Origin: Nostoc sp. LEGE 06077
Lineage (GTDB): Bacteria > Cyanobacteriota > Cyanobacteriia > Cyanobacteriales > Nostocaceae
Assembly (NCBI RefSeq): GCF_015207705.1
Contig: NZ_JADEWI010000016.1
Coordinates: 1-64,000 of the forward strand
DNA length: 64,000 nt
Direction of reading: 5' to 3'
A program made the translations under genes and the position numbers. Of the stretch, positions 35,761 through 44,455 are shown one piece after another. Numbering within the stretch: position 1 is the stretch's first letter; each line of letters starts with the position of its first letter. The notes under the pieces were generated by a model. It made no database searches and was not told the DNA's origin. It saw only the letters and a program-made list of their open reading frames with translations.

Positions 35761-38754
35761 ATGGCTGGCAATCTGATTACTGTAGATAAAAATACTTACG
35801 ACTCCCTGCAAACAGAACTCATGGAGTTGCGTCAGGTTGTTTCCCAGTGTCAGCAAACCGAATTATCCAGGAACTCAGCGGAAATTGCACTCAAGCAAAT
35901 AAATCAGCAATTAGAGGAATGCACCGCAGCTTTACGCCAGAGTAAAGCCAGATTCCAGAAGTTGGCAGATAACATACCTGGAATGCTGTATGAATTTCGG
36001 CTTGCTCCTGATGGTACTATGTCTTTCCCTTTTGTTTCTTCTGGATGCCGAGAAGTTTTAGGGCTAGAACCAGATCATGTCGAAAAAGATGCGACTGTGG
36101 GATTTGCAAATGTCCACCCTGATGATTTTCCGGGGTTGCAAGCAGCAATTATGCACTCGGCTCAAACTCTGCAAAAGTTTGAATATGAGTGGCGTATAGG
36201 AAATACCTTTAGTCAACAGGGATGGGTGCGCGGTGTATCTCGTCCAGAACTGCAAGCAGACGGAGTGATTATCTGGTATGGCTACTTGGCTGATATTAGC
36301 AAACGCAAACAAACTGAACAACAATTCAAAGAGCAAGCACAGTTTTTGCAAAGTATCTGGGAAGGTGTAGACTATGGTATCTATGTTTTAGATATTTTGG
36401 ATGGCGGTACAGAGTTTCGTTACGTTAAATTCAATCCTGCCATTCTCAACCTTAGCCCAATACCCCTGGAACCTTTTGTTGGCAAAACAATGGCAGAAGG
36501 ACTACCGCCTGATGTAGCAAATCATTATCGCCAACGCTACAGAGAATGTATCCAATCTCGCAAGACTGTATTTTTTGAAGAACCCATTTCACATGATGAA
36601 CAAGAAAGATGGTGGTTGTCTAATGTCACACCTCTTTTTGATAGTTCTTCCGAGATTTATCAACTAGTTGTTACGGTTGCAGACATCACAGAACGCAAAC
36701 AGGCTGAAAAAGAACGCCAACTCTTCGTTTCCTTAATTGAAAATAGCAGTGACTTTATTGGTTGCGCTGATTTAGAAGGAAAACCTATTTTCTTGAATGA
36801 AGCGGGACGAAAGCTATTGGGGTTAAGCAATCAAGAGTTTAGTGAAGATTTCACAATTGATCAATGCTTTAGCCCGGAAGATAAAGAATATGTATATCAG
36901 CATATTATTCCTACGGTGATAAAAGATGGTGTCTGGCAAGGTGAGTTTCGTTTTCTACACTCTCAAACCGAAGAACTAATACCTGTTGATTATAATCTTT
37001 TTTTAATGAAAGATCCTGAGACTGGTGAACCTTTATATCTATCAACCATTACGCGTGATATGCGCGATCGCAAACAAGCAGAAGCTGAATTACAAGAGAA
37101 GGAACAATTTTTACGCACTATTTATGATGGATTTCCCCAATTAATATTTGTAGTCAATGTCTTAGAAAATTGTGAATTTCGTTTTGCTGGGTGTAACTCA
37201 GCCGCAGAAAAAATAGTTGGGATTAATCACGAAAAGATTGTGGGTAAAACTCCAGCAGAATTACATGGTGAGGTTGAAGGTGCTGCTATAGCTCTACGTT
37301 ATCAAAGCTGTGTAGATGCTGGTGATAATATTAATTATGAGGAGTGCTTAACTTTTGATAGTGAAGAAACTTGGTGGTTCACAACTTTAAATCCCCTGAA
37401 AAATAGTGAAGGTAGAGTTTATCGCATTGTCGGCTCAACTTTAAATATTACAGCCCGCAAAAAGGCAGAAGCAGAACTCCAAGCCAGTCAACACTTTATT
37501 CAACGTGTAGCTGATTCTTCTCCTAATATTCTCTATATTTTCGATTTAGAACAACAGTGTAATGTTTATGCGAATAGAGAAATTACTAATATTCTTGGTT
37601 ACTCAATTGCCAAAATTCAAGAAATGGGAGGAAATGTACTTCCAACCATTGTACATTCAGATGATTTACCACTACTTATAAATAATCATCAAAAATTAGT
37701 AACTGCACAGGATGGGACTATTCTGGAAACTGAATATCGGTTAAAAAAAGCAAATAATGAATGGCGTTGGTTTGGTAGTAGAGAAACCCCCTTTACCCGG
37801 AATGCAGATGGTACAGTTAAACAAATATTGGGTGTATCAACTGATATTACCGAACGCAAACAAGCTCAGATTGAATTACAACAACAAGCCAAAAATTTAG
37901 AAAATACTTTATCAGAACTCCAACGGACGCAATCTCAACTTATCCAGAGTGAGAAAATGTCTTCGTTGGGTAATATGGTTGCGGGTGTAGCCCATGAAAT
38001 TAACAATCCAGTGAATTTCATTCATGGTAATCTGATTCCAGCTAGTGAATATACTAAAGATTTATTAGGACTGGTAGAACTTTATCAACAATATTTTCCT
38101 GAGCCTCCCGCAGAAATTCAAGCAGAAATAGCAGATATTGATTTAGAATTTCTCAAAACTGATTTAGTTAAACTACTTCAGTCTATGCAAGTAGGAACTC
38201 AACGCATCCGTGAGATTGTATTATCTTTACGGAATTTCTCACGTTTAGATGAAGCTGAATTCAAACGAGTAGATATTCATGAAGGTATAGAAAGTACTTT
38301 AATGATTCTACATAACCGTCTCAAATGTAAACAAAATCATCCAGAAATCGAAGTCATTAAAGAATATGGTAAATTACCATTAATTGAGTGCTATCCTGGT
38401 CAATTAAATCAGGTATTCATGAATATTTTGAGTAATGCTATTGATGCTTTAGATGATGCTTTTGTTGGTGAACAAGGCAAAATTTGTATTCGCACGGAAC
38501 TTATTAATAGTAACCGTATCGCCATCCGCATATCAGATAATGGTATGGGAATTAGTCAACATACGATTGCTAAACTTTTTGACCCTTTCTTTACTACTAA
38601 AGATGTCGGTAAGGGAACAGGATTAGGTCTATCCATTAGTTATCAAATTGTGGTAGATAGACATGGTGGTAAATTATATTGCAATTCAATACCCAAAAAA
38701 GGGGCAGAGTTTGTGATTGAAATTCCCGTTATCCAACCAGAAAGCCGCAAATAA
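35761..38754 (+). CDS. Multi-PAS hybrid-free sensor histidine kinase
   Basis: 997 residues, no membrane segment. An N-terminal coiled coil leads five PAS/PAC repeats (about 65-180, 195-315, 325-440, 447-565 and 575-700), most ending in a DITERKQAE-like PAC tail. The phospho-acceptor is H745 in AGVAHEINNPVNF. Kinase motifs follow: QVFMNILSNAIDAL (N box), ISDNGMGI (G1) and GKGTGLGLSIS (G2). No receiver domain and no cognate regulator are adjacent, so it is an orphan. It is followed by a short gap and a convergent Uma2 gene. The signals are unknown. Confidence 0.92.
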   Translation: MAGNLITVDKNTYDSLQTELMELRQVVSQCQQTELSRNSAEIALKQINQQLEECTAALRQSKARFQKLADNIPGMLYEFRLAPDGTMSFPFVSSGCREVLGLEPDHVEKDATVGFANVHPDDFPGLQAAIMHSAQTLQKFEYEWRIGNTFSQQGWVRGVSRPELQADGVIIWYGYLADISKRKQTEQQFKEQAQFLQSIWEGVDYGIYVLDILDGGTEFRYVKFNPAILNLSPIPLEPFVGKTMAEGLPPDVANHYRQRYRECIQSRKTVFFEEPISHDEQERWWLSNVTPLFDSSSEIYQLVVTVADITERKQAEKERQLFVSLIENSSDFIGCADLEGKPIFLNEAGRKLLGLSNQEFSEDFTIDQCFSPEDKEYVYQHIIPTVIKDGVWQGEFRFLHSQTEELIPVDYNLFLMKDPETGEPLYLSTITRDMRDRKQAEAELQEKEQFLRTIYDGFPQLIFVVNVLENCEFRFAGCNSAAEKIVGINHEKIVGKTPAELHGEVEGAAIALRYQSCVDAGDNINYEECLTFDSEETWWFTTLNPLKNSEGRVYRIVGSTLNITARKKAEAELQASQHFIQRVADSSPNILYIFDLEQQCNVYANREITNILGYSIAKIQEMGGNVLPTIVHSDDLPLLINNHQKLVTAQDGTILETEYRLKKANNEWRWFGSRETPFTRNADGTVKQILGVSTDITERKQAQIELQQQAKNLENTLSELQRTQSQLIQSEKMSSLGNMVAGVAHEINNPVNFIHGNLIPASEYTKDLLGLVELYQQYFPEPPAEIQAEIADIDLEFLKTDLVKLLQSMQVGTQRIREIVLSLRNFSRLDEAEFKRVDIHEGIESTLMILHNRLKCKQNHPEIEVIKEYGKLPLIECYPGQLNQVFMNILSNAIDALDDAFVGEQGKICIRTELINSNRIAIRISDNGMGISQHTIAKLFDPFFTTKDVGKGTGLGLSISYQIVVDRHGGKLYCNSIPKKGAEFVIEIPVIQPESRK

Positions 38755-38758
38755 TCAA

Positions 38759-39337
38759 TTAGTTCCAAACTATTCCTAAATCTAAAACAAACCCTGGTAG
38801 TATATCTTCACCTGATAGCTGTGTAGGTGAATCTAAAATTTCTACTGGTTTAGCTTGACGATAAATTTCTACTTGCTTGGTTTGAGGATTAATTAACCAG
38901 CCAAGTTTGACTTGATTATCTATATATTCTCGCATTTTGGTTTGGGTTTCTTCCAAGTCATCGCTAGGAGACATTAACTCTAAAACAAAATCTGGCGCAA
39001 TTGGGGGAAATTTTGCTTTTTCTTGTGGTGTGAGTGCATCCCATCTCTCTTTTTTTATCCACGCTACATCAGGCGAACGATTTGCACCATTGGGAAGTTT
39101 GAAACAGGTGGAAGAATCGAATACTTCACCAAGTTTATATGTGCGATTCCAAATTACAAAGTCTGCGGTAAATCCTGCATTAAGTCTTCCAGTTTCTCCC
39201 CCTGTAGGTGGCATAACAATTATTTCTCCTTTGGCGTTACGTTCAAATTTAACATCAGGATTTTCTCGACACAGTTGATAAAATTGATCGTCGGTAATTT
39301 GAACAATTGATTTGAGGTTGAATGTAATAGCTGCCAT
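38759..39337 (-). CDS. Uma2-family nuclease-like protein (copy 2)
   Basis: 192 residues. Nuclease-fold parts: NRSPDVAWIKKERW (catalytic Asp), FVLELMSPSDDLEETQTKMREYI (Glu of the ExV-like strand) and KLGWLINP. It is more divergent from copy 1 than most paralogues. It ends 4 bases before the end of the histidine kinase gene, so the two genes are convergent with no room for a terminator. The physiological role is unknown. Confidence 0.9.
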   Translation of the reverse strand: MAAITFNLKSIVQITDDQFYQLCRENPDVKFERNAKGEIIVMPPTGGETGRLNAGFTADFVIWNRTYKLGEVFDSSTCFKLPNGANRSPDVAWIKKERWDALTPQEKAKFPPIAPDFVLELMSPSDDLEETQTKMREYIDNQVKLGWLINPQTKQVEIYRQAKPVEILDSPTQLSGEDILPGFVLDLGIVWN

Positions 39338-39543
39338 GATTCTAAAATAATAGACTGCTGATACCTATGTATATGATTTCAAAGTATGTTTTACTTGCTT
39401 GAGCAAAATAATATGCTGAGTTCTCAAAGCGATCACCTGACTAATTCTTATTATCTAATACTTCTTCAAACTGGATAATTGTTAACAATAATTTCTCAAT
39501 TCATGGTTGACGCGTATAAAATTATACTTTAATATCAAGACAT

Positions 39544-39592
39544 GATAAAGGCGATCGCACACATCTTTGGCCGGAGGGCGATCGCCTTTATC
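39544..39592. repeat. Inverted repeat upstream of the toxin-antitoxin pair
   Basis: Perfect 15-base arms GATAAAGGCGATCGC (39544-39558) and its complement (39578-39592), containing HIP1 octamers, with a 19-base loop. It lies about 50 bases before the DUF1778 ATG. It could be an operator, a terminator for upstream transcripts or both. Confidence 0.55.
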
Positions 39593-39641
39593 TCAACCCA
39601 CTATCGGAGTCTAAATATAATGAATTGATATATTTGTAAAT

Positions 39642-39917
39642 ATGGAAAATCAAAACCGGAATATAACCATCAACATCCGCGCCCACCAAGCGCAACGAGA
39701 TTTGATTGATTTAGCCGCAGAGGCTTTAGGTAAAAATCGCTCGGATTTTATGCTAGAAACTGCTTGTCGAGAAGCCCAAGCAATTTTACTAGACCGCAGA
39801 TTATTTGTTTTAGATGATGAAAAATTCCAAGAGTTTATGGCAATTTTGGATGCACCACCATCAGTCAATGAAAACCTGCGTCAATTACTAACAGAAACAG
39901 CGCCTTGGGATGAATGA
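39642..39917 (+). CDS. DUF1778 (TacA-like) antitoxin
   Basis: 91 residues. The ribbon-helix-helix at the N-terminus (RNITINIRAHQAQRDLIDLAAEALGKNRSDF) should bind the operator as a dimer. The C-terminal tail (LDDEKFQEFMAILDAPP) fits the neutralising segment that wraps the toxin. It overlaps the GNAT gene by 8 bases (ATGAATGAATC), typical of this TA family. Likely to repress its own promoter, with the inverted repeat upstream as a candidate site. Confidence 0.88.
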   Translation: MENQNRNITINIRAHQAQRDLIDLAAEALGKNRSDFMLETACREAQAILLDRRLFVLDDEKFQEFMAILDAPPSVNENLRQLLTETAPWDE

Positions 39918-40425
39918 ATCTCATCAAATATTGCAGCCTCCCCAACCAATTAAACCAGAGCATGAGTTAGCAGGTTTTAATTCAGGTAATGCAGAATTAG
40001 ATGAATGGTTGCAGAAACGAGCATTAAACAACGAAGCTAGTGGTGCATCCCGAACTTATGTTGTGACAATTGAGCAAAAAGTTATTGCTTATTATTGTCT
40101 CGCTAATGGTAGTGTATTGAATACCACTGCACCAGGGAAAGTTAGACGTAATATGCCAAATACAATTCTTGTGATGGTAATAGGCAGACTTGCTGTAGAT
40201 TTTAACTGGCAAGGAAAAGGAATTGGTCGTGCGTTGGTGCGTGATGCAGTAATTCGGACATTACAAGCTGCTAATATTGCGGGAATTAGAGCTATCCTTG
40301 TTCATGCAATTTCGGAGGAAGCAAAGCAATTTTACGAGAGATGTGGTTTTGTTGCTTCACTTGTTGCACCTATGACGTTGATGATTACGGTGAAGGACGG
40401 GAAAGCAGCTTTTGGAATTGATTGA
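39910..40425 (+). CDS. GNAT acetyltransferase toxin (TacT-like)
   Basis: 171 residues with the GNAT fold. The acetyl-CoA loop is in LAVDFNWQGKGIGRALV (Q/R-x-x-G-x-G/A). The FYERCGFVASL end and the typical FNSGNAELDEWLQKRA start mark the TacT/AtaT toxin group. These toxins acetylate the amino group of aminoacyl-tRNAs and stop translation. Partnered with the DUF1778 antitoxin; the two overlap, so co-translation is likely. The target tRNA is not predictable here. Confidence 0.88.
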   Translation: MNESHQILQPPQPIKPEHELAGFNSGNAELDEWLQKRALNNEASGASRTYVVTIEQKVIAYYCLANGSVLNTTAPGKVRRNMPNTILVMVIGRLAVDFNWQGKGIGRALVRDAVIRTLQAANIAGIRAILVHAISEEAKQFYERCGFVASLVAPMTLMITVKDGKAAFGID

Positions 40426-40469
40426 TTACCCAGTACATGTAGGCATTTACGAAGTAAAAATTAATTTTT

Positions 40470-40631
40470 GTAGGTTGGGTGGAGGCGCACAACAGATATC
40501 AAAAGCCACACGATAAATCTAGATTGCGCCGTAACCCAACACCAATTGCAGGGTTAATTTTTATAGTTGAGAAATTTTGCAGTTTTCGGCGGATAATTTG
40601 TTGGGTTACGCTATCGCTCCACCCAACCTAC
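40470..40631. repeat. 162-bp MITE-like repeat with nested inverted repeats
   Basis: The outer arms GTAGGTTGGGTGGAG (40470-40484) and its complement (40617-40631) are perfect over 15 bases. Inside them, CGTAACCCAACA and GTTGGGTTACG form a second pair. It is non-coding and matches the general form of a common cyanobacterial dispersed repeat. The ORF at 40479-40685 runs across it and is not credible. Confidence 0.65.
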
Positions 40632-40671
40632 GGGAGAGGCGATCGTACTACGGGAGAGGAGATCGCACTGT

Positions 40672-40704
40672 TCACTGATAACTGATAACTGATAACTGAT
40701 AACT
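40672..40704. repeat. Short tandem heptamer repeat
   Basis: Four to five tandem copies of the 7-base unit ACTGATA just before the end of the caspase-FGE gene. Typical short tandemly repeated sequence of heterocystous cyanobacteria. Confidence 0.8.
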
Positions 40705-40707
40705 GTT

Positions 40708-42834
40708 TTACGCTACCGCCACCACACGAAAACCCACATGAAAGATTGTAATTGCGCGCGCGTCGTGGCGATCAGCAGTAGGAGGAAGCGCCGCTACCAT
40801 AGCGGCTGTGGAATACTCGCGCGTGAGGTAGTTACGGATGGCAGACCGGCAGTACTGAGCATCGCTGTACCACGAACCGCCACGCAGCATCTTTATGTTA
40901 TTATCTTTACCTGTTAACCACGCGCTTCCATCTTCCGGCGCGTCTTGGTAATTTTCGTTATATACATCTTGACACCATTCCCATCTATTACCACACATAT
41001 CAAATAATCCAAAGGGGTTTGCCGGAAATATTCCGACATTTGTTGTTTCCCCTCGATATTGACCTTTGGGTGCAGCGCCGTAGGGATAATTACCATCGTA
41101 GTTAACTAATTCTGGGGTGATGGTTTCCCCAAAATAAAACGGCGTTTCTGTCTTTGCACGACAAGCATATTCCCATTCCGCTTCACTGGGTAGTCTATAT
41201 TTACGTCCTGTTTTTTCACTCAACTTTTTACAAAACTCTACCGCATCATCCCAACTTACAGTTTCTACAGGTCGTTTCTCACCTTTGAAACTGGATGGAT
41301 TTTTCCTCATAATTGCTTGATACTGCGCCTGGGTAATTTCATATTTCCCCATGAAGAAGCCTGGAACTTTTACCTGATGCTGGGGACTTTCATCTGATTG
41401 TCGGTCTTTTTCGGCTGGTGGTGAACCCATCATAAAGGTTCCCCCTGGTATCTGCACCATTTCCAAGGTGACACCATTTCCTAAGTCTTCGATAAACTGT
41501 TTTCCTTTAAGTTGAGGACGACTTATAACATTTCCTTTTGCATCTACCTTCGCAGTTTGAAATGGAAAGGTTTGTAAGTTGATTTTTTGTGGAGCAGGTT
41601 GAATAACTGGAGTTTCTGTTGTTTGTGGTATTTCACTAACAGAGTTTTCTCCTGTACCAAACGGCCAAAGGCGCGGGATTATAATTGCTGAAGCCAAACC
41701 AGCACTCCCAAACCAAAGTATTTGAATTACCCTGCGCCGCGACAGGTTAATTACTGGTGACGCTGAAGGAGTCTCAACAGGTGTAGGATTCTTTGGCGTG
41801 ATAGGTTTTGGATTTGACGGAGTATTATTAGTCCGTGATGAGGCTGAGTTTGGAGGCGGTGTACTTGTAACTGACTTAGGTGAAATTGGTTGCTGGGGTT
41901 GTTGAGATACATAAGGAGTTGCAGAACTATTTCGCAGTCTAGCAATTTCTTCCAACGCTTCTATAGCTTCCATATCTTGACCTGATGCAGCAGCTAGTAC
42001 CCTAATCCAAAGCTGTTTTGCTAAAGTCAAGTCTCTCTTACTCTGAGCGCGATAAGCATCTATTTTCAATGTCGCAATATCTGCCAGGGTTGCATATCGC
42101 GGTACAAGTATCAGGTGAGATTTATTTACAGGTTCCGCAATTATATATGGTGTTTGCCTCCCACTTTTATGCTGACGCACAATTTCCGGCACACGAAAAT
42201 TGAGATACTGATTTAACCTCTCAACAGTCGCGCATTGTCCGCGAACTCCCAACCCTTCTAATAACGCCGTAGTAAATGCACCTTGTTGCAGTGCTTCAAT
42301 TTCATAAGAATATTCCTGGGGACTACAAGAAAATATACTAATAACTCCTTGTTGACGTGCTTCCTCGGCGGTTTGTCTCCCAATACCTTCACCACTTTTT
42401 TGAGCAAGACTGCGACAAGCATCTAAAATCAACACAACGTTATCTGCACCACAACGCCGCAACCTTTCGGTGACAAAGTTAATGGGTATCGCTGTTTCTT
42501 CAATATCTGCGGGGTTCCCATCCAAAGGCATGAGATAATCGCGTTCAGCATGACGCATCCCATGTCCACTAAAAAAGAACCAAAAGTTATCACCCGCACC
42601 CATGAAGGGTTGATTAAATAACTCTAAAAATACACGCCGTAAATTGGCGCGGGTGGGACGTGTTGATTTTCCGCCAATTTCCGGTGAGTCATCGCTGAAG
42701 AAAAATATCCTCTCAAACCCCGCCTCGGTGCGAAGAAACTGCTGGATTAATTCTGCATCCCGCTTGGCATAATTTAGCGGTTGCAGATAATCATACCTAT
42801 TAATGCCAACTGCGATCGCCCAATTTTTCGCCAT
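40708..42834 (-). CDS. Membrane-tethered caspase-like/FGE protein
   Basis: 708 residues. Caspase-like domain (about 1-240) with H91 in FSGHG and C140 in LDACRS. A TPR-like helical segment (about 250-302) follows, then a Pro/Ser/Thr linker (about 305-360), one membrane helix (about 369-390) and an FGE/lectin-fold domain (about 425-708). FGE motifs include MVQIPGGTFMMGS, YRLPSEAEWEYACRA and GNRWEWCQD. The end after LRGGSW is unusually long and repeat-like. The small Pepco-like gene lies directly upstream. A role as a death or immune effector is inferred from the architecture. Confidence 0.9.
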   Translation of the reverse strand: MAKNWAIAVGINRYDYLQPLNYAKRDAELIQQFLRTEAGFERIFFFSDDSPEIGGKSTRPTRANLRRVFLELFNQPFMGAGDNFWFFFSGHGMRHAERDYLMPLDGNPADIEETAIPINFVTERLRRCGADNVVLILDACRSLAQKSGEGIGRQTAEEARQQGVISIFSCSPQEYSYEIEALQQGAFTTALLEGLGVRGQCATVERLNQYLNFRVPEIVRQHKSGRQTPYIIAEPVNKSHLILVPRYATLADIATLKIDAYRAQSKRDLTLAKQLWIRVLAAASGQDMEAIEALEEIARLRNSSATPYVSQQPQQPISPKSVTSTPPPNSASSRTNNTPSNPKPITPKNPTPVETPSASPVINLSRRRVIQILWFGSAGLASAIIIPRLWPFGTGENSVSEIPQTTETPVIQPAPQKINLQTFPFQTAKVDAKGNVISRPQLKGKQFIEDLGNGVTLEMVQIPGGTFMMGSPPAEKDRQSDESPQHQVKVPGFFMGKYEITQAQYQAIMRKNPSSFKGEKRPVETVSWDDAVEFCKKLSEKTGRKYRLPSEAEWEYACRAKTETPFYFGETITPELVNYDGNYPYGAAPKGQYRGETTNVGIFPANPFGLFDMCGNRWEWCQDVYNENYQDAPEDGSAWLTGKDNNIKMLRGGSWYSDAQYCRSAIRNYLTREYSTAAMVAALPPTADRHDARAITIFHVGFRVVAVA

Positions 42835-42837
42835 GCT

Positions 42838-42927
42838 TTAGTTTCGCGGTTGCAAATAATTATACTGGTTAATGCCAGCTGCGTTCCCGCTTCGGGTTGC
42901 CGAAGGCATCGCCCAATTTTTCGCCAT
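42838..42927 (-). pseudogene. Duplicated 5' end of the caspase gene with a 24-base insertion
   Basis: A 29-codon frame (MAKNWAM, then AAGINQYNYLQPRN, stop TAA) that repeats the first codons of the caspase gene starting at 42834. A 24-base insert (42884-42907, TTCCCGC..CGAAGGC) interrupts the copy, placed between GCG and ATCGC of a HIP1 octamer. The Pepco stop and this ATG touch (TAGATG), suggesting the caspase gene once started here. Confidence 0.75.
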
Positions 42928-43305
42928 CTACTTTGGTTCTTGTCGCTTAAATGTCAGCTTTATCGCACCTTTCCCACTAGCTTTTGCACCGCTACCAATT
43001 AACTTAACTTCCCCTTCACCGCTAATTTCTACGGATAGTTCAATTTCCTCAAGCTGCATTTTAGAATTTGCTTGCTGTTCAGCACGACTAAACAAGCGTC
43101 CTACCAATTGCAGAAACTGAGTCATGTTCTGTTCTAATTTTTGCGCGGAGACGGGAACTGCATCACCTTTCGTGCTGGAAGGTTCTTTTGCTTCGTCTCC
43201 CCAACCTCGTGGGTTGTTAATTCCGCCTTTTGTCCCGTCAGGAATGGTAATTGGCGCTACGTCGTCGGTGACAATCAAAATGCTATCTGGTGGTGTGTCT
43301 GACAT
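42928..43305 (-). CDS. Small Pepco-like companion of the caspase-FGE protein
   Basis: 125 residues. A disordered N-terminal half (about 1-55, with IPDGTKGGINNPRGWGDEAKEP) is followed by VSAQKLEQNMTQFLQLVGRLFSRAEQQ and an MQLEEIELSVEISGEGEVKLIGSGAKASGKGAIKLTFKR end that looks like a beta-sandwich. This pattern matches small proteins described as co-occurring with trypsin- or caspase-like peptidases (Pepco/Trypco type). The precise domain name is uncertain. It should act with the caspase, perhaps as an adaptor or inhibitor. Confidence 0.7.
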   Translation of the reverse strand: MSDTPPDSILIVTDDVAPITIPDGTKGGINNPRGWGDEAKEPSSTKGDAVPVSAQKLEQNMTQFLQLVGRLFSRAEQQANSKMQLEEIELSVEISGEGEVKLIGSGAKASGKGAIKLTFKRQEPK

Positions 43306-43512
43306 ATATATACTCGGTTTTTATTTAGCATTTTTGCATAAATATTTTGTATCACGTAGAAACGAGGGGGGATCTTAATTGAACTGTATTTAATTATCAG
43401 CGATGCGATCGCACAGAAGTTTTCACACAGGGTAATTAGTACGTCCGTTTTACTGAATGCAGATTTAGCTAAACTAGATTATGCGCTTTTATGATTTCGG
43501 TGAGGTAATAGA

Positions 43513-44271
43513 ATGGTCATCGCCGACAAAAATCTGTCTCTACCAGACCATACTCAGCTACCAGAGTCTGACGGTAATTTTGTGAAAAATTTCCAGTAAC
43601 ATCCCCAGAGTATCTTATTAACTGATTCTATTCTGCCACGATTACAAGAAATTCATCCCGATGGATATTATTGTATTGGTCAAGATTCTGGTATCTACTG
43701 GCGGTTAACAGATCCTCCAGAAAAAGGTGCAGAAGCACCAGATTGGTTTTATGTTCCGAATGTTCCCCCAAGTCTTAATGGGTAATTTCGTCGTTCTTAT
43801 GTGTTTTGGCAAGAATTGATTGCGCCATTAGTTGTTTTAGAATTTGTGTCGGGAAATGGAGACGAAGAACGCGATAAAACTCCTTACAAGGGGAAATTTT
43901 GGATTTATGAAAATATTATCCGTCCTCCTTATTATGGTATTTACGAAGTTAGAAAAGCATCGGTGGAAGTCTATCAGTTAGTTGCTGATCATTACGAAAA
44001 AATGCTTCCCAATGATAGAGGACATTATGCAATTCCGCCGATAGGTGTGGAGTTAGGAATTTGGCAAGGTCGTTATCAAAATGTAGAATTACCTTGGTTG
44101 CGTTGGTGGGATGAACAAGGTAATTTGCTATTAACTGGTGATGAGCGTGCGGAAGCTGAACGCCAACTTGTGGAAATTGAACGCCAACGCGCGGAAATAG
44201 CTGAACAAGAAAATGCTCTTTTGCGGGAAAGGTTACGCGCTTTGGGTATCGATCCTGATAATCTTAGTTAG
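43513..44271 (+). pseudogene. Uma2-family gene with two in-frame TAA codons (copy 3)
   Basis: One continuous frame of 253 codons from ATG 43513 to TAG 44271, interrupted by TAA at 43597 and 43783. Reading across them gives a full-length Uma2-like protein: LLTDSILPRLQEIHPDGYYCIGQDSGIYW, DWFYVPNVPPSLNG, RRSYVFWQEL, LVVLEFVSGNGDEERD, YGIYEVRKASVEVYQL. The end is a Glu/Arg-rich coiled coil. The stops most likely come from CAA or GAA by single changes. The remaining open piece is 43801-44271. The protein is probably no longer made whole. Confidence 0.8.
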
Positions 44272-44324
44272 TAGATAGTGGCGATCTCACTTCATTATCA
44301 CCAGTTGCGATCGCCACTATCTAC
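44271..44324. terminator. Hairpin after the Uma2 pseudogene
   Basis: The 16-base arms GTAGATAGTGGCGATC (44271-44286) and its complement (44309-44324) are perfect, with a 22-base loop. It lies between the pseudogene and rsmA. Confidence 0.5.
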
Positions 44325-44455
44325 CACACTATACAATATATATTGTCAATACAAAATCAACAGATAGATAGAAAAATTCACATTTAAAAGTAAGCAAAAA
44401 GTAAGAAATGAATTTTTATTTAAACGCCCAAAATATTACGGAATAAGAAAAGTAG

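Noticed and set aside
40479-40685. 68-codon ORF
   Set aside because: It lies across a nested inverted-repeat element and is unlikely to be a gene.
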